Below, one piece after another: positions 1 through 10,357 of a DNA stretch of 64,000 bases. The stretch's first letter is position 1. Each line of letters starts with the position of its first letter. The notes under the pieces are model-generated. The model was not told the origin of the DNA and did no database searches. It saw only the letters and a program-made list of their open reading frames with translations. Origin of the DNA: Luzula sylvatica (lineage: Eukaryota > Streptophyta > Magnoliopsida > Poales > Juncaceae); assembly GCA_946800325.1 (NCBI GenBank), contig OX326961.1, forward strand, positions 13,080,215 through 13,144,214. Direction: 5' to 3'. The translations under genes were made by a program, and so were the position numbers.

Positions 1-1494
1 GAGTTCCAATAGATCGTTGGACCGTTCTCCAACCTTGGAGAACGGCGCCTTAGTCATCTTGCCAAGCAAACAAGATTCGCAATTCCCAAATGAATCCAAT
101 TCAAATGAGTCTAGTAGTCCATCTTTATGGAGTCTAGCAATGCGTTTCTCATTCACATGACCGAGACGACAATGCCAAAAGAAAGTCCGATTATCAACTT
201 TAGATTTAATCCTTTTTGCATTAACATTATATATGGACTTATTATTTCCGTGATCGAAATCCAACACATAAAGACCATTTTCTAACAGAACATTTCCATA
301 GATAATAGAATCCTTACATATCGAAAACTCATTATTCCTAATAACGAATTCATAGCCATCATTGGCCAGTTTCGACACACTTATTATGTTCTTACATAAC
401 GTTGGTACATAATAACAATTATTTAGTACTAAAATAAGTCCACTAGGCAAAGTCAAATTAACTACTCCTACGGCAAATGCAGCAACTCTTGCTCCATTCC
501 CGACGCGTAGATTGACTTCACCCTTTTCCAACCTTCGACTATTTTGAAGAACCTGCATATTTCGACAAATATGAGTCCCACAACCGGTATCCAATACCCA
601 ATTAGTCATAGTTGAAATATTAACTTCAATAACGTTAATACCTGAGAGGCCGGTCGCTGAAACCGCCTTGCCCTTCTTCACCTCCTCGAGGTAAGACTTG
701 CAATCGCGCTTCCAATGTCCAGCCTTGTGACAATGAAAGCACGTCTCATCCTTGGATTTCTCCTTTCCCCTTTTATTCGGCTTCGAATGTTTCTTAGCCG
801 AACCGCCCTTGGACTTTGATCTCTTACGATCCTTATTCTGAATTGTGAGAACATTTCCGGCAACTCTTGCCCTGTTCTCTCCGGACGACTTTAACGTCTC
901 CGATTCAAAATTCTTGAGCATTCCGTGAAGCTCAGGGATCGTCTTATCCATCGAATGCATGTGATAGTTAGTCACGAACGGAGAAAACATTGGAGGAAGT
1001 GCACACAAGATCAAATCTTGTTGCATAATCTTCGACAATTTCTCTCCTAGCTTCTCAAGACGGTCTATGAGAGCTTGCACCTTCAAAACGTGAGTACTCA
1101 CTGAAGACCCCGAAGGCATCTTGCAGTTTACTAACTCCTTGAGCGTACTGAACCGTTCAATACGCTCCTGCTCTTGGAACATTTCCTTGAGCACAACGTC
1201 TATGATGTGCGCATCCGAGTCCTCAAACTGCTTTTGAAGACTAGCGTCCATACATGCCAACATGAGGCACGTAACATCATTTGAGTCCTTCTTAAGTTTC
1301 TCAAACGCGGCCTTTTCTTCGGCCGTAGCATCGGGGCCCGGTTCTACTAGTTCCGTATCCAATACGTGACTCTTGCCCTCTTGCCTGAGAACTATTCTCA
1401 GGTTTCGGTGCCAGTCAAAGTAGTTCCGACCCACTAGCTTATCCTTTTCTAACGTCGATCTAATCGACATGGTGTTGGTGTTACTAGAAGACAT
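1..1494 (-). CDS. Ty1/copia gag-pol polyprotein, 5' part (continues past the window edge)
   Basis: The frame is open for 498 codons from the ATG at 1492-1494 to base 1 without a stop. Residues about 15-200 resemble the copia gag (UBN2-type) domain. A CCHC zinc knuckle (CX2CX4HX4C) lies at residues 252-265 after a Lys/Arg-rich stretch. The aspartic protease motif LDTG is at 301-304 and binds with a typical copia context (WVLDTGCGTHIC). A GAG-pre-integrase zinc region (WHCRLGH, then CESC) is near the window edge. The protein packages element RNA, matures the polyprotein and starts integration. Gag and protease are in one frame without a stop, unlike the second copia element at 45-49 kb. No frameshift or stop is visible, so this half looks recent or intact. 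Reverse transcriptase, RNase H and the 3' LTR would lie outside the window. Confidence 0.9.
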   Translation of the reverse strand, partial: MSSSNTNTMSIRSTLEKDKLVGRNYFDWHRNLRIVLRQEGKSHVLDTELVEPGPDATAEEKAAFEKLKKDSNDVTCLMLACMDASLQKQFEDSDAHIIDVVLKEMFQEQERIERFSTLKELVNCKMPSGSSVSTHVLKVQALIDRLEKLGEKLSKIMQQDLILCALPPMFSPFVTNYHMHSMDKTIPELHGMLKNFESETLKSSGENRARVAGNVLTIQNKDRKRSKSKGGSAKKHSKPNKRGKEKSKDETCFHCHKAGHWKRDCKSYLEEVKKGKAVSATGLSGINVIEVNISTMTNWVLDTGCGTHICRNMQVLQNSRRLEKGEVNLRVGNGARVAAFAVGVVNLTLPSGLILVLNNCYYVPTLCKNIISVSKLANDGYEFVIRNNEFSICKDSIIYGNVLLENGLYVLDFDHGNNKSIYNVNAKRIKSKVDNRTFFWHCRLGHVNEKRIARLHKDGLLDSFELDSFGNCESCLLGKMTKAPFSKVGERSNDLLEL

Positions 1495-1654
1495 ATTCTA
1501 CAAATGAAGTGAAAGATTGATTACTAACGTTGCGTACTTATCTTATAGGGCTTATATGATGATTATATGATAGTGTTATTTTATCGAATCGATAACCCTC
1601 ATACCGATACGGGACTCCAAGTCCATAACACTCAAGACCCATATTTCCGTTCCT

Positions 1655-1984
1655 CCCACAAGTGACTTTAGCCTATCGGGTGGGATCCCGTTATTTAGGT
1701 AGGATTATATCCAATCGCATCCAATGCGACTCTTGAACCTTTATAGGATTTCGGTGATGGATTGTATCCAATACAATCCCAGTTCCGTGTGTGCATCCTA
1801 TCTATGCCCCGAACTCCAATCTGATTGGCCTGGACGGTTAAGTCACAACCATCTCCATCGTATCGTTCAAATAGGCTACTAGTGAGTCGACTTTAGCCTG
1901 TGCCTCACTAGTCCCGATTTAACGCTTGCCACCCTTTCGATTGTTTCAATATCACGTGCCCGACTTTAGCCTGAACCCACGTGA
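1655..1984 (-). other. Cluster of stem-loops in the copia leader
   Basis: Three inverted repeats each enclose GACTTTAGCCT: arms TCACGTG/CACGTGA at 1952-1958 and 1978-1984 (motif 1962-1972); ACTAGTGAG/CTCACTAGT at 1878-1886 and 1904-1912 (motif 1889-1899); CCCAC/GTGGG at 1655-1659 and 1680-1684 (motif 1664-1674). Two more hairpins have a CCA loop: GGATTGTAT/ATACAATCC at 1759-1767 and 1771-1779, and TCGCAT/ATGCGA at 1715-1720 and 1724-1729. In the transcribed (minus) sense the shared loop reads AGGCTAAAGTC. Different stems with one conserved loop suggest an RNA element, for example for packaging or dimerisation; that function is inference. Confidence 0.7.
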
Positions 1985-2275
1985 AACGTAACACCGAACT
2001 CGGTAGTTGTGGATATGGAAGGCATTTTCATGACTTAAATATTATGAGGGATCATGTCATTGCATGTTTCTAAATTCGTGACATAATCCAATTATATCAC
2101 TATCACAAGATTTTCATAAATGCATATGTTTTTATTTGGGAGTCTAATTATTCTAAATAATTATCTAACTATATGCTAGTATGATTGATGCCGATCAAAT
2201 CGATATAAAGAACTCAAAATTCCAAGTTGTGTAGCCAAAGTTATCACGAAAACAAAATCAGCAACCAGAAACCAG

Positions 2276-2810
2276 TCCGTTGTAACGCAACATAGTCCGT
2301 TACAACGGACCTCCAGTATACTTAGTACTCCGTTACAACGGAATACCAGTCCGTTACAACGCTATTTATTCCGGAGTTTGGCCAAAATTGCCAGAAACAT
2401 GTCCGTTGCAACGCAACCTTGGTCCTATACAACGCTATTTTCTGCATACCTTTGTCCAAATTTCCAGAAACTTGTCCGTTACAACGCAACATATAGTCCG
2501 TTGCAACGGACAAAACTGCGTAGACATCCGTTATAACGGACCCAGTCCGTTACCACGGACTCCAATAGACACCATTGGCATCCCCGCAACCCCGTATCTG
2601 ATACAGGTTCCGTTACAACGGACTCCAAGTCCGTTGCAACGGAATATGCGTTTTTCACAGTTCTCTTCACACCCCCGCATCCTATACAGGGTCCGTTGCA
2701 ACGGACTCCAAGTCCATTACAACGGAATATGTGTTTTTCGCAAAAAATTCCCAATTTTCTGTATCTGCTACAGTGTCCGTTGCTACAGTATCCGTTATAA
2801 CGGACTATGC
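2276..2810. repeat. Cluster I of CGTT-NN-AACG palindromes (copia leader)
   Basis: About 15 copies of a palindrome with consensus TCCGTTGYAACGGA occur here, for example near 2294, 2328, 2491, 2526, 2608, 2628, 2690 and 2790. Central dinucleotides vary (GC, AC, AT) and some copies have one changed arm base. At roughly 2600-2760 two pairs of palindromes sit in a longer direct repeat of about 85 bp that also contains a short CTGTATC-type inverted repeat. Confidence 0.85.
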
Positions 2811-3046
2811 GATTTTTGCACTGCTGTTTTCGCTCGTTTCCAAAACGATCAATCATGAAATCTTTTCACGATTATTCCTAGATACTCTCAATCAACTATT
2901 GATCGATCTCTAGCGAATTTCACTTGTGATTTTAATGGAATTTGACTTTCTAAATATGTAACATCATGCAAACGGGTACGAACTTTGATAACCCGTGCGT
3001 ATATCTAATATACGACTATGATTCGACCCTCGAATCGATGGCGATC

Positions 3047-3058
3047 GCTCTGATACCA
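3047..3058 (-). other. Primer-binding site for initiator tRNA-Met
   Basis: The minus strand reads TGGTATCAGAGC, complementary to the 3' end of plant initiator tRNA-Met and standard for Ty1/copia elements. It lies one base inside the LTR end that begins TGTTAGGG at 3060. Confidence 0.9.
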
Positions 3059-3059
3059 C

Positions 3060-4583
3060 TGTTAGGGAATATCCCCGGCCCCGGGCCCGCGCAGCGGATA
3101 TGTAGGCCCGGTCCGGTTCCCTGATTCCCGAGATCACGCCACGACTTCGAGGGTACGATGCAAATAGAAGGTTAGATCTTTACCGGTGCAAAATTGATTG
3201 CACACGAAGGGTTGATCGCTGCCTTCTTTCTCCTGTCACATTGGTGACAATACGCGCGTCCCACACCACGCGTCTTTCACCGCTCGTTGACTTCGCCGAT
3301 TCGCTTGATTTCGTCTCCGACTCAATCTACTCGTCCGAATCGATCACAATCGTGAGAGCCTCAGTTGTTGCTCCTCTACGTGTATCCACCTTGAATCGCA
3401 AGACTTCGGTCACGGATGCACCTGCCTAGACGATGCACCGGTGAACTTGCTTAATCAAATTGATTCTCTAAACCGTAAAATACCTTTTCACGGTTTCTCT
3501 CTTTTACACCTTTTCACTCTCTAGAAATTTGTCTCACAATTTTCTAGATAATTCTGAATGAATTGCTTAGTTAAGATGAGAGAGAAAATCCTATTTATAT
3601 ATAATAGGATCAGGATTAGCCAAAAGGCATGTATATCCAATATACACCCTCTCACACAGAAAACTGCATGAACCTGGTCAGTATTCTGTCCAGACGAAAT
3701 TGATAATTTTCTCTGACAGACAAACAACCAACACGAAAGTTGTAGATAATCTCATTATCTACACGAACCAATTTGGCCCAGCCCAATTGGAGTTCGTATG
3801 CAAAAGTTATGACTGTTTTACTAACTGTATGTCATACTGTTGCACCCTTTCGGTATTTCATAGAAACGACACTTATACTTCGTTCATATGAAATATATTT
3901 CTACATGAAGGTTATAGATAATCTAATTATCTAACTTACCCAATTTGAACCATTCAAATCGGATTTTCCTACTGAAAGATATGGCTATGAATGTACGACT
4001 ACATTCGTTTATCCTTGTGTATACTTTTACGGTTGATCCTGAAACTGTATTTCCTTCATTAATCTCAAAACAAACCCTCAATTCAATCCTAAATTCAAAT
4101 TACAATTTCGAAAACCAGAACAAGTTCCGTTGTAACGGAACCTAACTTGCGTTGTAACGGACCATTCGGTTTGTACCTGACTTTCAGTCTGTTGGTACTC
4201 CGTTGTAACGCACTTTACTTCCGTTGTAACGGACCAGCAAGGAAAAGCATTCAATATCACTCATACTAGTGCGTTGTAACGGACATAAGAGTCCGTTGTA
4301 ACGGATCAACCAATCCGTTATAACGCTACTCCTATCCGTTATAACGGACTACCTCTTCCCGTTGTAACGGACTATTCTCCGTTGTAACGGACGTTCATAT
4401 CAATCTCCACGTTAGATATAACCCTAATGTCCGTTGTAACGGAACTTAATTCCGTTGTAACGGACTATCTTCTGTGAATTTTCTTCGTTATTTCTCATCC
4501 ATTTTGATCCAAATTTTGACGCAATTGCTCCTCGTGGAACGAATCTATACATTTGCCACTGTACAAACTTAGATTACAAATTG
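3060..4583 (-). mobile_element. 5' LTR (and possibly flank) of the minus-strand copia element
   Basis: The LTR end next to the primer site is at 3060 (plus strand TGTTAGGG). A TATA box on the minus strand (TATATAAATAG) is at about 3591-3603, followed toward 3060 by about 500 bases of R-U5. The U3 side runs to higher coordinates and includes two copies of a GTAGATAATCTNATTATCTA-like palindrome at about 3740 and 3915. The outer end could not be found because the partner LTR is outside the window; the limit given is the start of the next LTR, so the true end may be nearer 4100. Confidence 0.55.
4126..4466. repeat. Cluster II of CGTT-NN-AACG palindromes
   Basis: About 12 copies, mostly CCGTTGTAACGG, for example near 4126, 4218, 4269, 4291, 4333, 4378, 4430 and 4451. 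The cluster sits between the U3 of the minus-strand LTR and the start of the plus-strand LTR, so either element could own it. Two copies end in the AACGCTA variant also seen in cluster I. Confidence 0.85.
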
Positions 4584-5529
4584 TGTTGATTGTTCGGGGT
4601 TTTACCACAACGACATATTAAACACGCCAAAAACCCGCTCATCAATTGTGTGCGTTCGAACAAACAAACATGTCCGTTCGAACGGACATTTAGAATCCGT
4701 TCACCCACCATTTAAGTGCGTTGAACGGACAATCCTTTCTGTGAACACAAAATGCAATGTATAATTGAGTCCGTTATGAACGGACTTTGTCCGTTCGAAC
4801 GGACCCACAAATGTACTTGCACGTTATTTTGAAACGGCTAGTACAAACTTGCACGTTATTTTCGGAACGAACATTGTGCGTTCGAACGCACTGGCAGTTT
4901 TCTGAAGGATTTCTATAGAGAGTATAAATAGAATTCTTCTAGGGCTTCTCTCTCTCACTTCTTCACTTTAAAACTTTCAAAACCAAAAGAGAGAAACCCT
5001 AAGCTTTGATTATCCATATCCATTGATAGCTTGAGAAACCCTCTTTAGATCGTTGATCTACTTTCGAAATCCTCCACTAATCGTATCTCACTCACGTGAC
5101 CGATCACGTTGTAGCTCGATTAGTGAAAATTTGTAATAGGCTAGTGCAACAAATTGTAAAGAGCCTAAGCTATAGATCGATAGAAAGCGTGTAAATCGAT
5201 CTAGGCGACACCTTGTAATCGAGTGAGTTGGAAGTCAATCGAAAGCCAAAAAGAGGCACAAGGCATTCCCGAAGACGTAGGTACTCGCAAATAATTGAGT
5301 CGGTCAATTAAGCGAGTAAAGGGTGAGTTAAAGCTACATAGCAACCACCTACCGAACTTCGTAAACAAACATCTTGTGTTCAAGTGTTAGTACGGTATCA
5401 TCTTTATCATCTAAATTATTATTAATTCCGCACCGTAAATTAGGTTATCATCTAAAGTAAGTGTACGTTAGATTACCAAATTTACCCCCCCCCCCCCCCC
5501 CCCCCCCTCTAGGTTAGAATTAACCAACA
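4584..5529 (+). mobile_element. Solo or truncated copia LTR, same family as the element at 44-49 kb
   Basis: It begins TGTTGATT and ends AACCAACA, matching inverted LTR ends. The last 350 bases closely match 44990-45352, the 5' LTR of the plus-strand copia element, up to the shared end TCTAGGTTAGAATTAACCAACA (described here in part). A TATA box (TATAAATAG) is at about 4923. No primer-binding site follows, so the internal region is absent here. A 5-bp target duplication was not found, which leaves the left end uncertain. The pyrimidine tract before the end has grown to 23 C (5485-5507) against 6 C in the other copy. Confidence 0.65.
4669..4892. repeat. Cluster III of palindromes, CGTTCGAACG variant
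   Basis: About six copies upstream of the LTR TATA box, here with CG at the centre: TGTCCGTTCGAACGGACA at 4671 is a perfect 18-bp palindrome, with relatives near 4714, 4767, 4786 and 4877 (GTGCGTTCGAACGCAC). The arms keep the same CCGTT/AACGG logic as clusters I, II and IV, with a changed centre. Confidence 0.8.
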
Positions 5530-6106
5530 TGTACTGGTACTATTTTTTTTCTTCTTCTTTTTTTTTTGGAGGGGGAGGGGGGGTTTTGTTATTTTTCAAC
5601 CATTTTTGTTGCAGGATTGTGCCACGTGATATGAACAGATGAGATGATGACGTGTACACGGTTGCAAGATTATTAGGCAGTTTAATTGCGTAGTGGGCCA
5701 GTGAAACCGGCCATATACAATTAATTGGAGGGGTATATGTAATCGTTTAGACCATTTTGAGGGATATATGTAATGTTCTCATCTCGAGGACAATTTGTGC
5801 TTATTTTCGCATTTGGATGGACATATTTTAAATTTGTCTTTATATCAGAGGTCTATTATGTGTGATATTTCTCTAAATCAGTGTTATTTTTGAATTTTTA
5901 TGAAATTCAGTGGTATTTGTGATATTTTTTCCATTTCGATAGACATATTCTAAATTACTGTTTATAGGGGTATTTGTGATACTTCTCTAAAAAAATAGTT
6001 ATTTTTGAAATTTTGAAATATGTACTGCTTTATTCTGCTTTATACTTCTCTAATATTTACCAGAGCAAAGAAAATGTCCCGCGCAATCGCGCGGGTCCAA
6101 AGCTAG
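5530..6106 (+). mobile_element. Helitron-like 3' end with AT-rich body
   Basis: A perfect GC-rich hairpin (CCCGCGCAATCGCGCGGG, 6078-6095) is followed after seven bases by CTAG at 6103-6106 and then T, the classic Helitron 3' terminus inserted before a T. Upstream, 5740-6060 holds two diverged direct copies of a unit of about 100 bp with a GATAGACATATTYTAAAT-like core. No Rep/helicase coding sequence is visible, so this is a non-autonomous element; its 5' TC end was not located. Confidence 0.65.
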
Positions 6107-6430
6107 TTATGTAAAAGGAAGATAAAAACTTTGTTACTCTTGTAAGAAAATATCAATTAATATAAAATAGAAGTAGGACTTTGAGCCTACTCTATTATTC
6201 TCAAAAAAGATAAGGAGCATTTCTGCAAATAACCCTATTTATAATCAAAATTTAAAAAATAATCCCCTTTCTAAAAATATTCCAAAAATAACCTCCTTTT
6301 TGATAATATTCCAAAATAACCCAAACCGGTTTTTTAAATCCTGTCGGTAAAAATTTCATTTTTTTCTTAAATTTTAAATATGATATATTTTCCCAAATTT
6401 TACCATAACATCTTTTATGAACTAATTAAT
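6107..6430. other. AT-rich intergenic DNA
   Basis: No gene is seen. Bases 6215-6330 contain repeated AATAACC-like phrases of the sort found at the edges of plant TIR elements, but no partner end was found. Confidence 0.5.
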
Positions 6431-6850
6431 GCACTTAATTGAAATATTAACTAGTACATGTTGGCTGTTAACTTGATGCATAATTAATATTTATTCGAAT
6501 TCATAAATTAAATAAATTTTAATGAATATTTATTTGTATATTTTAATTAGCACGTTAATTAAATGTAATTGTTCTATAACGGAGAATTCGGCGGGTACAT
6601 TTTGGGGAGTGATTTTTTTTTTTTTAAAAGTTACTGACACTTTTGAAAAAAAATTATTAAAATTTATTGCACTCCAAAATGTACCCGCCGAATTCTCTAT
6701 TATTGAACAATTATATTTAATTAAAGTGATAATTAAAACATATAATTAAATATTCATTAAAATTTATTCAAAATTATGAATTCGAATAAATATTAATTAT
6801 GTATTAAGTTAACAGTTAACATGTACTAGTTATCATTTTAATTAAATATA
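6431..6850. mobile_element. 420-bp palindromic foldback MITE
   Basis: Two arms of about 180 bp (6431-6615 and 6660-6850) are inverted copies with high identity; the inner arms carry GAATTCGGCGGGTACATTTT and its complement at about 6585 and 6670. The loop is about 45 bases and T/A-rich. The open frame across it is an artefact of the palindrome. The target duplication is not clear. Confidence 0.8.
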
Positions 6851-8080
6851 CTAACCGAAATTATCCAAATTTTACCATATCGTCCCTCTATGTTCTCATT
6901 AGTTAATAGTTAACAGTTACAATGTAGACCCTTATTTTGGACCTAATTTTTTGCAATTTCCTTGTGTCACATCATCATTTTTCTTTTTAACATCATCACT
7001 TTCATTTTAACCATTGATAATGATATGCGGCAAAATTTAAGCCATTGATTAATCATTGATTTTTTATAAATATTTTTTCTTTGTAGTCATTTATGTGTCC
7101 CTTATTTTACACTATGTTTTAAGGATTTTTAGAAAGCCACATGATCATATATTAATGATGTAGACTATTTTTATTGGTTAGGTTCATGTTAAACTAAGTT
7201 TATTCAATTATTTATCATTTCACATAAGTTTACATGATCAAATGTGAATGAAATGGAAAATGAAAAATTAAAATATGAAATAATAATAACTTAATAACTA
7301 ATTGTTCTCCCTTTAAAGAGTGGATGTTTTTGAGCTCTCACATTGAGCCATCTCGTTGACTTTCTATCACACATATTAATATTTATATACTTTCCATATT
7401 TATTTAATGATTTGATTATATCCATTAATTTATATCATGTATCCATTAATTTATATCATGTTTTACCCATTTACCCATTTAATAATTTATTTCATGATCT
7501 TTATATCACGTTCTACCTTAATTATTGTACTCCCTTTAAAGAGTGGATGTTTTTGAGCTCCCACATTGAGCCACCTCATCTCTTTGACTTTCTATCACAC
7601 ATATTAATATTTATATAATTTTCATATTTATTTTAAGATTTGATTATATCCATTAATTTATATCATGTTTTAAGCATTTAACAATTTAATAATTTATTTT
7701 ATGATCTTTATATCATGTTTTACCTTAAATATATTAATAGTTATATCATGTTTTCATGTTTATTTTATGATTTCATATTTATTTTGTGATTTGATATTCA
7801 TTAATTTATATCATGCTTTACGCATTTAATAATTTTTTCACATTTATTTTGCGATATTCAATAATTTATTTTATGATATGATTTCATATTTATTTTTTGA
7901 TTTCATTTAATAATTTTCATATTTTTTGTGATCTTCATTAATTTATTTTATGATATTATATCAAATTACCCATTTAATAATTTTTATTTTGGTTTTATGA
8001 TATTTTTTTAGTAAACATAACAAATAACAATTAATAAGTGAATACGCAATCTTTTATCTAATACAAACAATTACATTACA
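6851..8080. other. AT-rich DNA with a two-copy direct repeat
   Basis: No gene is seen. A segment of about 130 bp starting CTCCCTTTAAAGAGTGGATG occurs at about 7310 and again at about 7531, followed by repeated TTAATTTATATCATG phrases. The short open frames reflect this repeat. Confidence 0.6.
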
Positions 8081-8084
8081 AATC

Positions 8085-8115
8085 CACAGCGAAGCGCGAG
8101 CAAACTTCCGAGTAT
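8085..8115 (+). mobile_element. Degenerate Helitron-like 3' end (tentative)
   Basis: AGCGAAGCGCGAGCAAACTT followed by CCGAGTA resembles the hairpin plus CTAGT end of plant Helitrons, with several changes. It matters because a gene fragment (hexose transporter) lies about 650 bp to the right. Confidence 0.3.
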
Positions 8116-8759
8116 TATAAAGTTATAAACGTACAACATATAGTAATATTTATTTTAGAATTTTAAATTTAAAAATTCATCAAATATATTCGTTTACATC
8201 CATATTAACATAGTTCATACATACCATTTCCCATAATTTGAATTTGTAAAAGTATTATATAAAAAATACAATGCAAAAAATACATTTTTACAAAATATAA
8301 TTTTGATTATTTCATTTACATAATATTATTTTAAGTATTAATATTTATTTTTAGAAATTACTACTGTACTAAATCATATAAAACTAAGTTGATTATATTT
8401 GTGTTTTTAATCAAACAAATTTAATATTATTTTCTTTGAAAAATAATAGAAACAAAAAAGCTTAGCCATCGAAAAAAATTCTTAAATTTATTAACACTTA
8501 CAAAATAGTAATATTATTTTTAAAAATATAAAATTAACAAAAATCATATGACATTAAATAATTTATAACCGAGCGAGAGACGCCAACCCCATGGGTTCAG
8601 GTGTTGCGTACCTATTATAACCGCGATTAGGATTAGATTAGCCTCATGTAGTTTGAACATTTTGAATTTTTGGTAAGAACCGTCTAGTAATTTCGATAAA
8701 TTATGTTCTTAGGAGTATTAATATCATAAATTTTATTTCTATTTTTGGCGAATAAGAAT

Positions 8760-9285
8760 ACCATAATTTATCATGTTGGCCGTGAAAATGCCGAGTGTTG
8801 TAGCAAGTTGGAACATCATGTTCAGAGCACCTCGTAAGTGAGCCGGCGCCATTTCAGACAGATATAATGGTACAGCCTGAAATAATATAGCAACATTGTC
8901 AAACAAATTAGTTATAAGATATGATTAGAGATTCATTATTAATTTAATTTACATATTAATATTACCTGATTGCCGAAGCCGATTCCGATTCCAAGCATGA
9001 TACGTCCCAACAAAAGCATGGCCAAATTCTGTGCAGCGGCATTAAGAGTGGCGCCGATAAGAAAACTTATCCATCCACACACAATGCTCACTTTTCGACC
9101 GTAATTTTTCGTCACCGGAGAGGCTGCGAGAGAGGCAACGAGACCGGCGAGATACAAATAGGACATGAACGCGGCCAAACCCTGATTGTCATACTTGCAA
9201 TAGTTGTTTTGCGATCCCGAGTTTTTTTGGCGGTATACTACTGGAAAGAACTTCTCGAGAAATGGATCCATAGATGTCACGCCAC
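8760..9285 (-). pseudogene. Hexose/H+ symporter (STP family) gene fragment, two partial exons
   Basis: The fragment encodes part of an MFS monosaccharide carrier of the plant STP family, plasma-membrane proteins that import hexoses with protons. Exon A (8966-9285) follows a normal acceptor (TTTTAG at 9286-9291) and encodes GGVTSMDPFLEKFF through LLLGRIMLGIGIGFGNQ, including the MFS signature region and two membrane segments. The intron 8877-8965 has GT and TTTCAG ends. Exon B (8760-8876) encodes [20 protein letters not shown] to ANMINYG, then the match stops abruptly. The first exon and the remaining two-thirds of the carrier, which is usually near 500 residues, are missing on both sides. Retained introns show copying at the DNA level, not retroposition. 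It is a non-functional remnant, perhaps captured by a transposable element. Confidence 0.85.
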
Positions 9286-9291
9286 CTAAAA

Positions 9292-10357
9292 GCGCGGAAT
9301 TTTAAACATAGTTTTAAAAAAATATGTAGAAAAAGGAAAATATGATCACAGCTGCACACTGTGACTCGTCAAAGGTAATAATATTTGACACTTAAAAAAA
9401 TAATATAACTGATATTTTGTAACAATTTAATGCTTAATCATAACCATCTAAATGGCTCAATTAAAGGCTGTATTAGATTATATTATCCACCTAATAGCAT
9501 GTAGCACCTGTGTATTAGATATTTGTCTTGTAAATAAAAAAATAGATATTGTTTGTTGGGTGATTCTATGACAGTTCTTTTTCAATTCTCCTTCAAATTA
9601 AAAAATGTATTTTAGATATTTTTCAATAATCTCTTTTAATTAATAATAAATTCAATTTTTTTAATAGAAAATCAATTTTCATTCACAAACTAGTAAAATA
9701 TTTAATTAATTACAAATAACCAAAATACATTTAAAAAAAAAATCCACATAGAATTATTTTGTTTTTGGTCAAGACAGATGTCCAATGGGTCGGGTTCAAT
9801 TGAGTCATTTTTGTGTCAATTGGGTTTCTGATTGTTTTAAATTTCAAACCAGCAGTGAACTAGTTGAGTTTAAACAGTCAAAATCTCAAATTTGGATGGT
9901 TTTGATTTTTGAAAGTATTTATGTATCAGTTTAACTTTCAAGTGCCGGTCCCAATGGGTCCAAAAAAAAAGTTTAACTCAAGAAAAGTAATTTCTATGAG
10001 TACGGAAATTATTTAGTGCTGATAAGTAATTTCTATGACATTTTCTTAAGGTTAAATTATTTGTAGCTATAAGAATATTATATGCATTTCTTAAGGTTGT
10101 ACTGAAAAGGAAAGCATGGATTATATTTGAATGGAATTGATTTTGCAAAATAGTACGGAAATGCTCCGTTTCGGTTGAACTTAATATATAAATTTTTGAA
10201 ATTAATTTTAGACGAATCGGAATTAAGTATGACATTTTTACATGGTTGTTTGTATCCAGTAAAATTTTGTTTTTTACATATTATTTCTGAAGACATTATA
10301 TTATTGTACATTGGAGATGTTTGTAGTATTCATACTATTAAAAAGTTCCAATTTTTT
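9292..10357. other. AT-rich intergenic DNA
   Basis: No gene is seen. A short phrase ACATGGTTGTTTGTATCC occurs at about 10239 and again at about 10373, at the edge of the giant inverted repeat. Confidence 0.5.

Larger units (their letters stand above)
1495..3046 (-). other. Long untranslated leader of the minus-strand copia element
   Basis: This 1.55-kb stretch lies between the primer-binding site and the gag start codon, and is long for a copia leader. It holds two distinct parts. Bases 1650-1985 are rich in perfect short hairpins, including three that enclose the sequence GACTTTAGCCT (plus-strand reading). Bases 2276-2810 carry a cluster of CGTT-NN-AACG palindromes arranged in part as an approximately 85-bp unit. 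No protein-coding signal was found; short open frames here are by-products of the repeats. Confidence 0.75.

Noticed and set aside
2322..2913. Overlapping small frames in the leader of the first copia element
   Set aside because: They read through palindromes, which explains open frames on both strands; no protein similarity.
7343..7618. 91-codon open frame with hydrophobic residues
   Set aside because: It spans the two-copy CTCCCTTTAAAGAGTGG repeat in AT-rich DNA; hydrophobic composition comes from base content.
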